Source: an uncultured Mesonia sp. (GTDB lineage: Bacteria; Bacteroidota; Bacteroidia; Flavobacteriales; Flavobacteriaceae). Taken from it: DNA of 64,000 nucleotides. Numbering within the stretch: the stretch's first letter is position 1; every line of letters starts with the position of its first letter. A program made the position numbers and the translations under genes. This document shows, one piece after another, positions 52,564-61,719 of the stretch. The notes beneath the pieces were generated by a model. It was not told the origin of the DNA and ran no database searches. It saw only the letters and a program-made list of their open reading frames with translations. Location of the stretch: NCBI GenBank assembly GCA_947494545.1, contig CANLVH010000003.1:186001-250000 (forward strand), in the 5' to 3' direction.

Positions 52564-53976
52564 TTAATAACCTGGGTTTTGATTCAAAAAGGGATTACGG
52601 AGTAGTTCTTCCGACGGAATGGGGTAACGCAAATCTGTTAATTCTAAGTCGGAATTAATAGGCAAAAGTATTTCTTGTGCTCTACCTAAGCGGATTAAAT
52701 CTAGCCATCTGTGCCCCCACTCAGCAAATAACTCTTTTCTTCGCTCTTTCAAAATTTCCTTTAATAAGGCTTGTTGATCTATTTCTGGATTAGTCTCAGA
52801 AAGTAAAGCTATTCCTGCTCTTGCTTTAATTTTATCTAAATCGATAATAGCGCCCTGTAGGTTATTTTGATTTGCCCTCGCCTCTGCCCGAATTAAATAT
52901 TGCTCTGCTAATCGCAGTACCATAGAGTATTCAATGGGCTCACCTGTACTGTTTTGAATTTTATATTTATGCGCATAGTATATTGCCAGGTCTTCATTAT
53001 AGCCAACCCAATGAATCCTTCTATTGTCATCAGATGTTAAGGAGCTGACTAAGTTTTCTGATATTTTTAAATAGGATAAAGAGGGTAAAAAAGCATTGAT
53101 GAGAAATACAGACCCTTCGTTAGTATTGGTTAATCCTGTTCCGGCACCTAATGGAGAAATCTGCCAAATAGCCTCTTGGCTGTTTGCAAGAAACACCTCA
53201 TTCATATCGGTAGGTAGGCTATAGTTACCACTCTGTGCAATTACTTCACTACTGTAAGCCTCGGCTAATTCCCAATTTTCTAAATATAAATGTACGCGCG
53301 CCAATAAGGCCTTGGCAGTAAACTCATTTATTTGAGTGCGTTCAGCTGAGTTTGGCACATCTGCTAAAAGGCTTAAGGTTACTCCTAAATCAGTTAAAAT
53401 TTGCTCATCAATTTCCAGTATCGAACTAGCTTCTATAGTAGCATTGGCTTCATAGTTCGTATTTACGACTAATGGTACTTCGCCATACAAATTGCGTAAA
53501 TAAAAATAGGTAAAAGCACGTATGAATTTAGCTTCTCCCTCTAAACGTTGCGATACTTCTGGCGATACTTTTGTAGATTTTTCTAGGCCTTCTAATAAAG
53601 AATTAACCATATAGATTATATTATAAGCACTCGACCACAAAGTTCTATTATAAGTATTGTCGGGATGTATCGTATTTTGTTCAAATTGTAGTAAGTCTAA
53701 TGCATTAGTATTTATAAGTTCTACGTTATCTGAAGAAAGACCCGCTAGAACGGTTACACTTCCCAACCAACCTTCGCTAAAGCTGGCACGATAAAGTTGA
53801 TTATAAATTCCTTGCATTGCACTTTGTGCAGTTTCATCGCTGGAAAATACTTCACTACTTACCAATTTATTGTCCGGCTCCTCTACCTCTATCCAATCTT
53901 GGCAGGAAGTAAGAAAAGACAGCATGACAAGTATTAAAATTATGCTTAGTCTATGGGTATAAAATTTAATTTTCAT
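52564..53976 (-). CDS. SusD/RagB-family outer-membrane lipoprotein
   Basis: The 470-residue protein has a lipoprotein signal (LSFLTSCQDW) and the SusD tetratricopeptide fold: SAMQGIYNQLYRASF, RLEGEAKFIRAFTYFYLRNLYGEVPLV and the C-terminal LKERRKELFAEWGHRWLDLIRLGRA. It binds the ligand and delivers it to SusC. It starts 12 bases after the SusC stop. The ligand class cannot be told from sequence, and no polysaccharide-degrading enzyme is nearby. Confidence 0.95.
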   Translation of the reverse strand: MKIKFYTHRLSIILILVMLSFLTSCQDWIEVEEPDNKLVSSEVFSSDETAQSAMQGIYNQLYRASFSEGWLGSVTVLAGLSSDNVELINTNALDLLQFEQNTIHPDNTYNRTLWSSAYNIIYMVNSLLEGLEKSTKVSPEVSQRLEGEAKFIRAFTYFYLRNLYGEVPLVVNTNYEANATIEASSILEIDEQILTDLGVTLSLLADVPNSAERTQINEFTAKALLARVHLYLENWELAEAYSSEVIAQSGNYSLPTDMNEVFLANSQEAIWQISPLGAGTGLTNTNEGSVFLINAFLPSLSYLKISENLVSSLTSDDNRRIHWVGYNEDLAIYYAHKYKIQNSTGEPIEYSMVLRLAEQYLIRAEARANQNNLQGAIIDLDKIKARAGIALLSETNPEIDQQALLKEILKERRKELFAEWGHRWLDLIRLGRAQEILLPINSDLELTDLRYPIPSEELLRNPFLNQNPGY

Positions 53977-53988
53977 TTTTTATGATTT

Positions 53989-56937
53989 TTAAAAGTTAAG
54001 TTGTAAACCACCGGTAAAAGTGCGTAGATTAGAAAAGTCTGTACCTCCTTGAAGAGTTTCAGGATCCATCCCTTTATAATCAGTAATGGTAAATAAATTC
54101 TGTCCTGTAATAAAAAACTTTACTTGATTTAGATTTAAGCTTTGTATCCATTTTACAGGTAAACTGTAAGATAGATTTATAGTTTTCATACGGATAAACG
54201 AGGCATCTTCGATTACAAAATTCGACTCCGTTACATTAGCATAAGCCAAGAAAGCATCTAAAGTCTGAGAAACTTGCGCATAAGAACTAGAGTTATGAGT
54301 AACTTCTGCTATTTGATTTTGCGGAAAGCCAGCATTAAAAAGATCTGAAAAACTTCCTTGTTGTTTCACGAATTGGAATAAAAACTGTAAAGAAATACCC
54401 TGATAACTTATGGTATTATTAATTCCTCCAAAATATTCCCTTGTAAGGTCTTGAATAATAGTTTTATCTTCTTGATCATAAATTTCATCTCCATTCTGAT
54501 CTTTTACACTATAATAACCGGTTTCAGGATTTACACCCTCGTATTCATAGAGAAACCGTATATTTAAGGGATGCCCCTCTTTATAAATATTAGCATAAGA
54601 AGACTGCTCCAAACCGGGGTATCGAATCAATTCATTTCTTGGAAAACTTATATTGAAAGAAGTTTCCCAACGAACTTTATTATTATTGATATTTTCACTA
54701 GATACTTCTATTTCCCACCCACTGTTTTCTACAGTTGCCGGTAAATTGGCTTGAACATTGTTAAAACCAGTAGTAGACGGTAAGGGGTACCCTACTAGTT
54801 GATTAGAGGAACGATTGCGGTATGCACTAATCCCTACATCAAGCTTATCTTTTAAAAAGCCCAATTGTAATGCTATTTCTGCTTTTTTATTTTTTTCCCA
54901 AGTATATTTTGGGTTTGCTAAACCTACCGGATAAAGTCCTCCCGGCCCTGGCGTTGCTTCATAAGCATCTAAGTATCCGTAATCTGGAATCTGGTCATTA
55001 CCTGTTGTACCATAGCTACCTCTTATCTTCCCAAAACTTAACCAATTTAAACGCTTAGTGAAAAAAGCTTCTTCTGTAAAAATCCAAGCCGCTCCAATTG
55101 CTCCGAAATTGGCAAAGCGATTAGCCGCTGCAAAACGTGACGAACCGTCTCTTCTTGCTGTTAAGTTTAAATAATACTTCTTATCCCAGTTGAGTCCTAT
55201 TCTTGAGAAAACAGCTTGATAACGATAATCTATATTTCTCGCTTGCGCATTAAGCAATTTTTCTGCTGCTCCTAAATTGCCTATTAACGCTTCTGCAACA
55301 TAATTCTGACCTTCTACGCTAAAATTCTTATACTGGTTTTCTTGTATAGTACTTCCTATTAAAGCCTGAATGCTTAACTTATCCCATTGTTTGGTATAAT
55401 TTAATTGCGGCTCTGCAATCCAAGTTTGTCGTTGACTATCTGTAGACAACGACCTGTGCAAAGGCATACCTGCCGGATTATAAGAACGTTTAGGCATTTT
55501 AACCAACTCATCACTTTTATAGTCGGTAAAACCTAGGTTGGTTTTTAATTCCAGTCCTTCTAAAATTTTATAAGAAAGGTTTAGATTTGTAATCAAATTA
55601 CGGGCTTCAATGGTGCTAGAATTAAAAACTCCTTCTAAAGGATGCGCTAAACCTGCTTCTCCCCAATCTGTCCAATTAAGACTGCCATCTTCTAAATAGA
55701 GGTTTGGAGCGTTGGGAGGCAGTTTAAATGCATTACTTAAAAAATCAATACCGTCCCCTATTAGCTCATTTTGATCTATACCATAATTTATAGCAAGATT
55801 AAGTTGAAATTTATTATCTTTAGTGTGATGATTTAGGTTAAAGCCTCCAGTAAATTTTTGGTAATTTAAATCTACAGGATAGATAGTTCCTTGTTTATGA
55901 AAAGCTCCATTTAACCTAAAGTGGGTCTGGTCACTTCCGCCTTGAGCAGAAATATTTACATCGGTAATGTTGGCCGTACCGCCCAAAAAATAATCTTGCC
56001 AATCTGTTTCCCGATTTTGATCCCATATTAATAAATCATAGGCATTAAATTCATCTGGTTCTACCCCATCATTTATAAAAGCCTGTTTTCTTAAAGCTAA
56101 ATATTGATTGGTATTTAACAAATCTAACTTTTTAGGTATTATAGAAACACCACTGTAAATACGAGCTTGTACTCCTTTTTGATTTTCTCCTGTTTTTGTA
56201 GTGATTAAGATTACTCCGTTTGCGCCCCTAGACCCATAAATTGCTGTTGCATCGGCGTCTTTTAGCACTTCGATACTTTTTATATTAGATAGGTTCATAG
56301 TACTTAGGGGGTCTACCCCTACAAAACCCAAACTAGTATTGCTCTCAACAGGCACAGAATTGATAGGTACACCATCAATTATATATAACGGATAATTTCC
56401 TTCTTTTCGTAAGCTATTTTGACCTCTAATACGAATGATAGGGGCGCCTCCCGGGGTTGCTGTATTGGCACTTATCTCTACCCCAGCCATGCGACCTTGC
56501 AGTGCTTGGAGTGGACTCACCAATGGTTGTAGCTCTATCTCTTCTGCAGTAACTTTTGCGATATTGCCGGTGCGTTCACGATCTCTTACCCTATAATATC
56601 CGGCATTAATCACTAAGTCGCCCAAAGAGTTTTCTTCTTCTTGCAAAACTATATTGATCTGTGTCTGGTTACCCACCGGAATTGCCTGAGGGGAATAACC
56701 TAAATAGGTAAAAACTAAGGTATCTTGTGCTTGTGCTTGAATTTGGTATTGCCCCTCAAAATTGGTGGTTGTTCCTTTTAATTTATTTTTGATGGTAATA
56801 TTTACTCCGGGAATAAGAACCTGCTCCGTATTGCTTACCGTTCCTCTAATGGTTTGTTGACCATAACTGGTTAAAGAAAGCATAACAAGAAGCAGAAAAA
56901 TACTGCAAGACAAGGCCTGCTTGAATAAAAATTTCAT
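53989..56937 (-). CDS. SusC/RagA-family TonB-dependent receptor
   Basis: The 982-residue protein has a signal peptide, then a carboxypeptidase-regulatory-like domain (about 28-115, IRGTVSNTEQVLIPGVNITIKNK...GTTTNFEGQYQI). The plug follows with YPLYIIDGVPINSVP and SIEVLKDADATAIYGSRGANGVILITTK, and a 22-strand beta barrel ends in a terminal Phe (GGLQLNF). With SusD it forms an energised outer-membrane importer. It leads the SusC-SusD-M16 operon. The AraC regulator of the neighbouring cluster may control it. Confidence 0.95.
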   Translation of the reverse strand: MKFLFKQALSCSIFLLLVMLSLTSYGQQTIRGTVSNTEQVLIPGVNITIKNKLKGTTTNFEGQYQIQAQAQDTLVFTYLGYSPQAIPVGNQTQINIVLQEEENSLGDLVINAGYYRVRDRERTGNIAKVTAEEIELQPLVSPLQALQGRMAGVEISANTATPGGAPIIRIRGQNSLRKEGNYPLYIIDGVPINSVPVESNTSLGFVGVDPLSTMNLSNIKSIEVLKDADATAIYGSRGANGVILITTKTGENQKGVQARIYSGVSIIPKKLDLLNTNQYLALRKQAFINDGVEPDEFNAYDLLIWDQNRETDWQDYFLGGTANITDVNISAQGGSDQTHFRLNGAFHKQGTIYPVDLNYQKFTGGFNLNHHTKDNKFQLNLAINYGIDQNELIGDGIDFLSNAFKLPPNAPNLYLEDGSLNWTDWGEAGLAHPLEGVFNSSTIEARNLITNLNLSYKILEGLELKTNLGFTDYKSDELVKMPKRSYNPAGMPLHRSLSTDSQRQTWIAEPQLNYTKQWDKLSIQALIGSTIQENQYKNFSVEGQNYVAEALIGNLGAAEKLLNAQARNIDYRYQAVFSRIGLNWDKKYYLNLTARRDGSSRFAAANRFANFGAIGAAWIFTEEAFFTKRLNWLSFGKIRGSYGTTGNDQIPDYGYLDAYEATPGPGGLYPVGLANPKYTWEKNKKAEIALQLGFLKDKLDVGISAYRNRSSNQLVGYPLPSTTGFNNVQANLPATVENSGWEIEVSSENINNNKVRWETSFNISFPRNELIRYPGLEQSSYANIYKEGHPLNIRFLYEYEGVNPETGYYSVKDQNGDEIYDQEDKTIIQDLTREYFGGINNTISYQGISLQFLFQFVKQQGSFSDLFNAGFPQNQIAEVTHNSSSYAQVSQTLDAFLAYANVTESNFVIEDASFIRMKTINLSYSLPVKWIQSLNLNQVKFFITGQNLFTITDYKGMDPETLQGGTDFSNLRTFTGGLQLNF

Positions 56938-57731
56938 ATTTTTGAATTGTTATTGGTTAAATAATCGAGTTTAGTTAGTAACCGCCTTCTCTGGCCCGCC
57001 AAAGCATAGAGAGGGCTTTTTTTATTATATTTTTATTTCATAGGCATACCTTTTTTACATTATTGCCCGACCCGGACGTAGGTTTTAAACCATTTCTCTC
57101 TTACAATTCTAAATTATTTTCTCATTTTATAAATAATATCGAAATAGATTTTAGCCTATAAAGGTTATTTTTACATATAAGTATTCTCGTTACAAGTTGC
57201 CGTTCTGCTTATCTAAAATAACGCTGAAAGAGCTTAATTTGTTAAAGAAGCTTACGAGGAACCATCTATGGCTTATCTATGGAGTACCCTGAAGATAATC
57301 TTAGTGTAACCGAGTAGTAAAATAGCGCTAGAGGCTTCTAATTTTAGTTTAAAAGATTAGTAAAAAAAGTATAAATAGGTTATAAAAACTACTTACAGTA
57401 ACTTAACGAAGTAACTGCCCTAGCTTTTATTCCTTGGGCCTAATTCAACTATACCATGAAAAAGGCGCGGGTCTCAACTTATCCCTTTTGAGGTACTGGT
57501 ATACCTTGTGTACAGATAAGAGAGCCCACGCCCGGGTCGTGAGCAAACTTACTTATCTTCTCGTACACATAAAAATTACCAGTTTTCAAAAGCGAGAATC
57601 TAAGCAATTGCTTCCAATATTTTTCTTTCGAAGAATTGCAAATTTAATAATCTAAGTCAAATATAATAAAAATTTTCAAATGTCATCCATTTGGTTTACA
57701 ACTTTTTTTGATTTTTTATCAAAATTGCAAT
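56938..57731. other. long intergenic region, susC leader and large hairpin
   Basis: The first part is the 5' leader of the susC operon, with a GCCC...GGGC hairpin and T/A runs near 56995-57025. No gene is credible. A weak frame at 57434-57655 crosses the hairpin at 57464-57533 and is not protein-like. This is one possible zone for the right end of the ICE, but I see no copy of the tRNA 3' end. Confidence 0.5.
57464..57533. repeat. inverted repeat with about 20-base arms
   Basis: The arms at 57464-57483 and 57515-57533 pair over GGCGCGGGTCTC.../...GAGCCCACGCCC with a few mismatches around a 31-base loop. It is GC-rich against an AT-rich background. There is no T run typical of a terminator. 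Confidence 0.65.
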
Positions 57732-57980
57732 ATGGGAAGGTTAGATAAAGATGATATTATTTTTAATCAAAAAATCGCTAAAAGATTGAAAGCTTTAAGA
57801 GAAGAAATACAGCCCGTTCAATCCCATTTTGCAAAAACTCATAATATCGATCGACAAATTTTAAGTAGATGGGAAAATTCTAACGATAAGCGAGGTGTTT
57901 CAATTCACACGCTACGTCGTTTCTGTGATTTAATCAATATATCATTGAAAGACTTTTTCGATGATGAATTATTTAAATAA
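57732..57980 (+). CDS. XRE-family helix-turn-helix regulator
   Basis: From the ATG at 57732 (MGRLDKDDII) the 82-residue protein is a single Cro/CI-type helix-turn-helix: QKIAKRLKALREEIQPVQSHFAKTHNIDRQILSRWENSNDKRGVSIHTLRRFCDLINISLKDFF. A stand-alone regulator at the end of the ICE cargo. Its target is unknown. It is the first gene right of the long intergenic region. Confidence 0.8.
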   Translation: MGRLDKDDIIFNQKIAKRLKALREEIQPVQSHFAKTHNIDRQILSRWENSNDKRGVSIHTLRRFCDLINISLKDFFDDELFK

Positions 57981-58205
57981 ATTGATTTATCTAATAAATT
58001 CTTTCTTTAAATCTTTTTAAGTTCCTTATACAATTATTGTTTAAACTATATTTCATCTCAACAAAAAAAGTTACTTACTGCATATAGCACAAAGTGTCTT
58101 TTTGTTGATAAATGATAATCTAAAAATATATTTTCTTTAAACCCTATTTTGTATTCTATCCCTTCTTCTAAACTTCTGAACCCTTGTAGTGTCATATTTT
58201 CACAT

Positions 58206-58615
58206 TTAAAGCGAATTTTTATTTATATTCAAACCAAATAGCTTTAAACAACTTTTAAAAGTATACCACTGAGATCTCAATCTTTTTTCACTGTAGTGCT
58301 TCTCCCATTTCTCTATCCTAAGCTTATTGTCTTTATAAATAAGCAACACACTGTCGTCTTTAAATTGAAGTAGATAATTATTTTCTTTTTTTTTTGAAAT
58401 AATAAAAAGATATATCTTTTTAAAACCTTGTAACCATCTTCGCCAGTAGAATTTTTATCTATATATAAGGACGTAAAGTTACCTTTTTGCGTTTTAAAAA
58501 TTATTTCGTGTTTATCTTTATATTTTATTATTTCAGCACCATCTGTTTTCCCTACAGATTTTTGAGCGTAGAAAGTGAAGGTAAATAAAAAGAATAACAC
58601 ATAAAGCGGCTGCAT
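58206..58615 (-). pseudogene. small secreted protein gene with a one-base frameshift
   Basis: The start gives a signal peptide (YVLFFLFTFTFYAQ) and KTDGAEIIKYKDKHEIIFKTQKGNFTSLYIDKN. After GYKV the frame degenerates. Restoring one T in the T run near 58428 continues the protein as FKKIYLFIISKKKENNYLLQF, then KDDSVLLIYKDNKLRIEKWEKHYSEKRLRSQWYTF, to a stop at 58206, about 136 residues. The function is unknown. The break lies in a homopolymer, like three others in this window. Confidence 0.6.
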
Positions 58616-58719
58616 AGTGGAGGTGATTTTTTATAAATATAGCTGGTTAAAATAGGAAAATGGATAAAAATTTGAAAAAAGTATGCCAGTTTAACCCGTA
58701 AAATATTATGCTAAAAGTT

Positions 58720-58727
58720 TATCTTTG
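58720..58727 (+). promoter_or_regulatory. -7 box before the first cassette-like gene
   Basis: TATCTTTG matches TAnnTTTG and lies 36 bases before the start of the zinc-ribbon protein gene. Confidence 0.45.
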
Positions 58728-58762
58728 GGGTGATATAGCGAGCCAATTTAAGCCAAGAAATA

Positions 58763-59614
58763 ATGGAATATGAAATTAAAATTCTGACTGATGATAACAC
58801 AATTAAAAAAATATGTGAATTATTTTGGAAAATAAAAGGCTTCAAAGATAAATATGAATTTGAAAAAACGGTACAAGAAATTGCTAAAGAAAACCAATTA
58901 AAGAGTTCGCAAATTTCTCAGATAGCAAAAGTAAATTCAGAGCTGTGGGTAAATTGCACAAGTTGTGACATTCCATTTTTAGTTAAAAATAGAACAGAAT
59001 GGAAAAAATTAGTTAGTGGAGAGTTCTTCTTTCAATCAGATTGTCAAAATTGTAAAGAAAAAAAGAATCAAATAGACAGAGGAAGTGCCATATCAAAATT
59101 ATATGCTCAAAAAAATTTAGAGTTAGAAAGAGCTTTCAAAGCAAAACGGTGGAAATTATGCGATAGGGAATCTATTGAAATATTAATAATTATAGCTGAG
59201 GGATTTAATTTAAAAATGATAAATCAGGAATTATTTCGACCAATTATCGCAAATAAGGATTTTGGTAAATTACAATGGCGGAGGATAAATAAATTAGAAG
59301 AATTAGGACTTATTTGGGTAGAAAAACAAAATCCATTCGAAAATACAGGCAAAGTAAAAGAATTTCACATATTGAATAGATTAAGAGAAGTTCTTCATAA
59401 AAAATATCGTGAAGAATTTAAAAACGGAGAGCAAATTCTAGACTCAAAACAATTAAAAATAATTTCAGATATAAATAATTCAAGACCAGGATTTATTGAA
59501 GGAGAATTCAATCTCTCTAAAAATGGCTATTTGACAGCTTTTAAAAATTATAAGATAGAACTAAACTTAGATAAGAAAAAAAATCAATTCAAAATTAACA
59601 TCAAGGAAAAATAA
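58763..59614 (+). CDS. unknown protein with a zinc-ribbon-like CxxC pair
   Basis: Not recognised. The 283-residue protein has CTSC (about 66-69) and CQNC (about 94-97), forming a plausible zinc ribbon. A helical region follows, then a winged-helix-like segment (LQWRRINKLEELGLIWVEKQNP). It has no signal peptide. A nucleic-acid-binding role is possible. The stop is immediately followed by the first copy of the cassette repeat, so the gene seems to be the leftmost member of the array. Confidence 0.55.
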   Translation: MEYEIKILTDDNTIKKICELFWKIKGFKDKYEFEKTVQEIAKENQLKSSQISQIAKVNSELWVNCTSCDIPFLVKNRTEWKKLVSGEFFFQSDCQNCKEKKNQIDRGSAISKLYAQKNLELERAFKAKRWKLCDRESIEILIIIAEGFNLKMINQELFRPIIANKDFGKLQWRRINKLEELGLIWVEKQNPFENTGKVKEFHILNRLREVLHKKYREEFKNGEQILDSKQLKIISDINNSRPGFIEGEFNLSKNGYLTAFKNYKIELNLDKKKNQFKINIKEK

Positions 59615-59689
59615 AATTGGCTTGTGACTCAACCTAAAAATTAGCATATTTCCACACGTTACTTGTCAGATACATTCACCTTGGCAGAA
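59613..59689 (+). repeat. cassette repeat copy A (right half only)
   Basis: It aligns along about 74 bases with copy B at 60588-60662, with about three quarters identity. Shared words are AATTGGCTTGT, CTCAACC, AAATTAGC, TACTTGTC and ATACA. The inner hairpin is weaker than in copy B. The matching left arm seen in copies B and C is absent, perhaps lost into the preceding gene end. Confidence 0.7.
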
Positions 59690-59706
59690 ATGTAAAAACA
59701 AAAATT

Positions 59707-60129
59707 ATGGAAAAGATTAACAGAAATAAATTAAAAGCAAACTTGACAGAAGGTAAGAAACTTGAACAAGATCTTATTACAAACTATAAGGACAATATAC
59801 CAGAAAGAATATTGAATGGAGCAATAGATTTATTCAATAACGATGTTCCAAAACGCATAAACATTTTGATAGGTATTTTGAATTCAGTAGAAAAGGAAAA
59901 AAAATATAATGAAGTAAATCATATAGACGAAGTTATTGCTTTTTTAGATAATGATGAAGTTGAAGGATCAATCAAATTAGCTTTGAACGAAGAGAATTTG
60001 TTATACTTTAGTCCAATTAAAGAACAGAACCTTAATTTTGAAGATATGTTAGAAAACTTAATATACGCTATAAATAGCAACATAGAGCAACTATATAGTG
60101 TTTTGGCAATTGGAAAACTAAAAAAATAA
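59707..60129 (+). CDS. hypothetical protein of a cassette-like unit
   Basis: The 140-residue helical soluble protein begins MEKINRNKLKANLTEGKKLEQDL and has no cysteines and no known motif. It starts 18 bases after repeat copy A. It is followed 5 bases later by a second small gene, so the pair probably moves and acts together. A toxin-immunity or other two-protein role is possible but has no direct support. Confidence 0.55.
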   Translation: MEKINRNKLKANLTEGKKLEQDLITNYKDNIPERILNGAIDLFNNDVPKRINILIGILNSVEKEKKYNEVNHIDEVIAFLDNDEVEGSIKLALNEENLLYFSPIKEQNLNFEDMLENLIYAINSNIEQLYSVLAIGKLKK

Positions 60130-60134
60130 ATCAA

Positions 60135-60440
60135 ATGAAAAATAGTTTGAAAAATTTATTTGGTGAAGAATTAAAGCAAAACGGTTATAAAAAAGTAAAA
60201 GTAAACCATTACCAAAGAAAAGTTGGAAGTTATTTGATTTTTATTGATAACGATTTAGATCGTTTACTAATACGTTTTATGACGACTAAACATCCTCTTA
60301 AACCGCTTAAATGTATTAAGAACAAATGGTTTGACAAAATAACAAAAATATCAAAATTAGAATTTAAAGATATTCTAGAGTGGGCTGATAGTGAGCTTAA
60401 TAAAGAAGTTAACAAACTGAACTTAGAAGAATATAATTAA
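60135..60440 (+). CDS. hypothetical basic protein of the same unit
   Basis: The 101-residue protein is lysine-rich (NSLKNLFGEELKQNGYKKVKVNHYQRKVGSYLIFIDNDLDRLLIRF) with no recognised family. It is co-directional and 5 bases from the preceding gene. The left arm of repeat copy B begins about 40 bases after its stop. Confidence 0.5.
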   Translation: MKNSLKNLFGEELKQNGYKKVKVNHYQRKVGSYLIFIDNDLDRLLIRFMTTKHPLKPLKCIKNKWFDKITKISKLEFKDILEWADSELNKEVNKLNLEEYN

Positions 60441-60479
60441 GAGAAAGAGTTGGTAAAAAACACTTCTGCCAGTACCACA

Positions 60480-60662
60480 TATAACAAATAGCTACGGCTT
60501 TTCTAAACCGAAAATTTTGGTATATTTGAAAGTCGCCAATTTTTTACTTTGGCGTTTTAGAAGTTTAAAGGTAAAAACTTAAAACAAAAAATTGGCTTGT
60601 AGCTCAACCGAGAAATTAGCGCATTTTTGCGCGCTACTTGTCTTATACACGCACGTTAGGCA
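60480..60662 (+). repeat. cassette repeat copy B, attC-like hairpin with internal promoter
   Basis: Left arm TATAACAAATAGC (60480-60492) pairs with GCTACTTGTCTTATA (60633-60647). Inside lie a CGCCAA...TTGGCG hairpin (about 60533-60555), a TAGCGC...GCGCTA hairpin (about 60617-60636) and a -7-like TATATTTG (60521-60528) that would drive the next gene. The right end is ACGTTAGGC, which resembles the GTTRRRY core of integron attC sites. Overall length and plan match copy C. Confidence 0.65.
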
Positions 60663-60678
60663 CAATTACACAAAACCA

Positions 60679-61698
60679 ATGGGAATATCATTAAAAACAC
60701 ATAAAATACTTTGGGGAAAGTCAGGCAATAAATGCTCATTCCCTGATTGTAAAATTGATTTAGTGATGGATGAAAGCGAAACGGATGACCCTTCAGTTGT
60801 TGGCGAAGAAGCTCATATTGTTGCGAGGAAAAAAAATGGCCCAAGAGGAATTTCAAATTTAACCAAGGAGCAACGAGATAAATACAATAATTTAATTTTA
60901 TTATGTAGTGTACACCATAAAGTAATTGACGACCAAGAAACTACATACACAATAGAATTATTAAAACAATATAAAAAAGAACACGAAAATTGGATAAACC
61001 AAAACCTATCAATTGACAAAATTAAGGAACGTGACGATATAGTTTACGCAGGCTATATCGATAGAATAATCGAACTTGCAGATATTAATTCGTGGAAAGG
61101 TTGGACATCTTATATTTTTGGCGGAGGTTCGCCAAGTATGAGAAATACAACTATCGATAATCTTCGAAAAGTAATAGAGTTTATATTATCTAGAGTTTGG
61201 CCAAAAAGGTATTCCAAATTAGAGACTGCAATAATAAATTTCAAAAATATTACTAATGACTTTCTCTCTGTTTTCAACGAATACGCTGAAAATGAACGAC
61301 CATCAAATAGAAATGAAAAAGAATATATGGTCTACACAGAAAAATTTTATAAAATTAGAGAATGGGATACTGAAAGATATAATAAACTGTTAAGCAAATA
61401 TGAGTATCATTGTTTATTAGTTGAGGATTTACTTTTAGAAATGACCAGAGCCATTAATCATATTTTTGATTTGGTTAGACTTTATATATTTCCAAGTTTC
61501 AGAATGAATGAGGGAGTTTTATTGATTGAAATTGGTCCATTTATGGATTTATCGTGGCGAACATACAGAACCGAGTATAAAGAAAACGAATTAGAAAATC
61601 TCTATCCTGGACTTCGAAAATTTATGGAAATAAGGGAGAATAGAGACCAAAGCCGAGGGAAAGATATTAGCGAAGACTATTTCCCGAAAACATATTAA
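60679..61698 (+). CDS. HNH endonuclease-domain protein
   Basis: I start at the ATG at 60679 (MGISLKTHKILWGKSG). The longer frame from 60592 would translate repeat copy B. The 339-residue protein has an HNH core in its first 110 residues: NKCSFPDCKIDLV, GEEAHIVARKKNGPRG, YNNLILLCSVHHKVIDD. The C-terminal 220 residues are helical and unassigned (HNH plus effector-like region). Such proteins occur in defence and mobile cassettes. It is a single-gene cassette between repeats B and C. Confidence 0.8.
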   Translation: MGISLKTHKILWGKSGNKCSFPDCKIDLVMDESETDDPSVVGEEAHIVARKKNGPRGISNLTKEQRDKYNNLILLCSVHHKVIDDQETTYTIELLKQYKKEHENWINQNLSIDKIKERDDIVYAGYIDRIIELADINSWKGWTSYIFGGGSPSMRNTTIDNLRKVIEFILSRVWPKRYSKLETAIINFKNITNDFLSVFNEYAENERPSNRNEKEYMVYTEKFYKIREWDTERYNKLLSKYEYHCLLVEDLLLEMTRAINHIFDLVRLYIFPSFRMNEGVLLIEIGPFMDLSWRTYRTEYKENELENLYPGLRKFMEIRENRDQSRGKDISEDYFPKTY

Positions 61699-61719
61699 CT
61701 GTGGCTAACACCGGTAACC

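Noticed and set aside
57061..57075. CCCGAC word as a possible copy of the tRNA-Pro attachment core
   Set aside because: Only six bases match the tRNA 3' end, which is expected by chance in a 50 kb interval.
57434..57655. Plus-strand frame of 73 codons
   Set aside because: It spans the long hairpin at 57464-57533 and has no protein-like features.
60592..60678. N-terminal extension of the HNH protein
   Set aside because: The 29 residues are the translation of cassette repeat B. The internal ATG at 60679 fits the domain start better.
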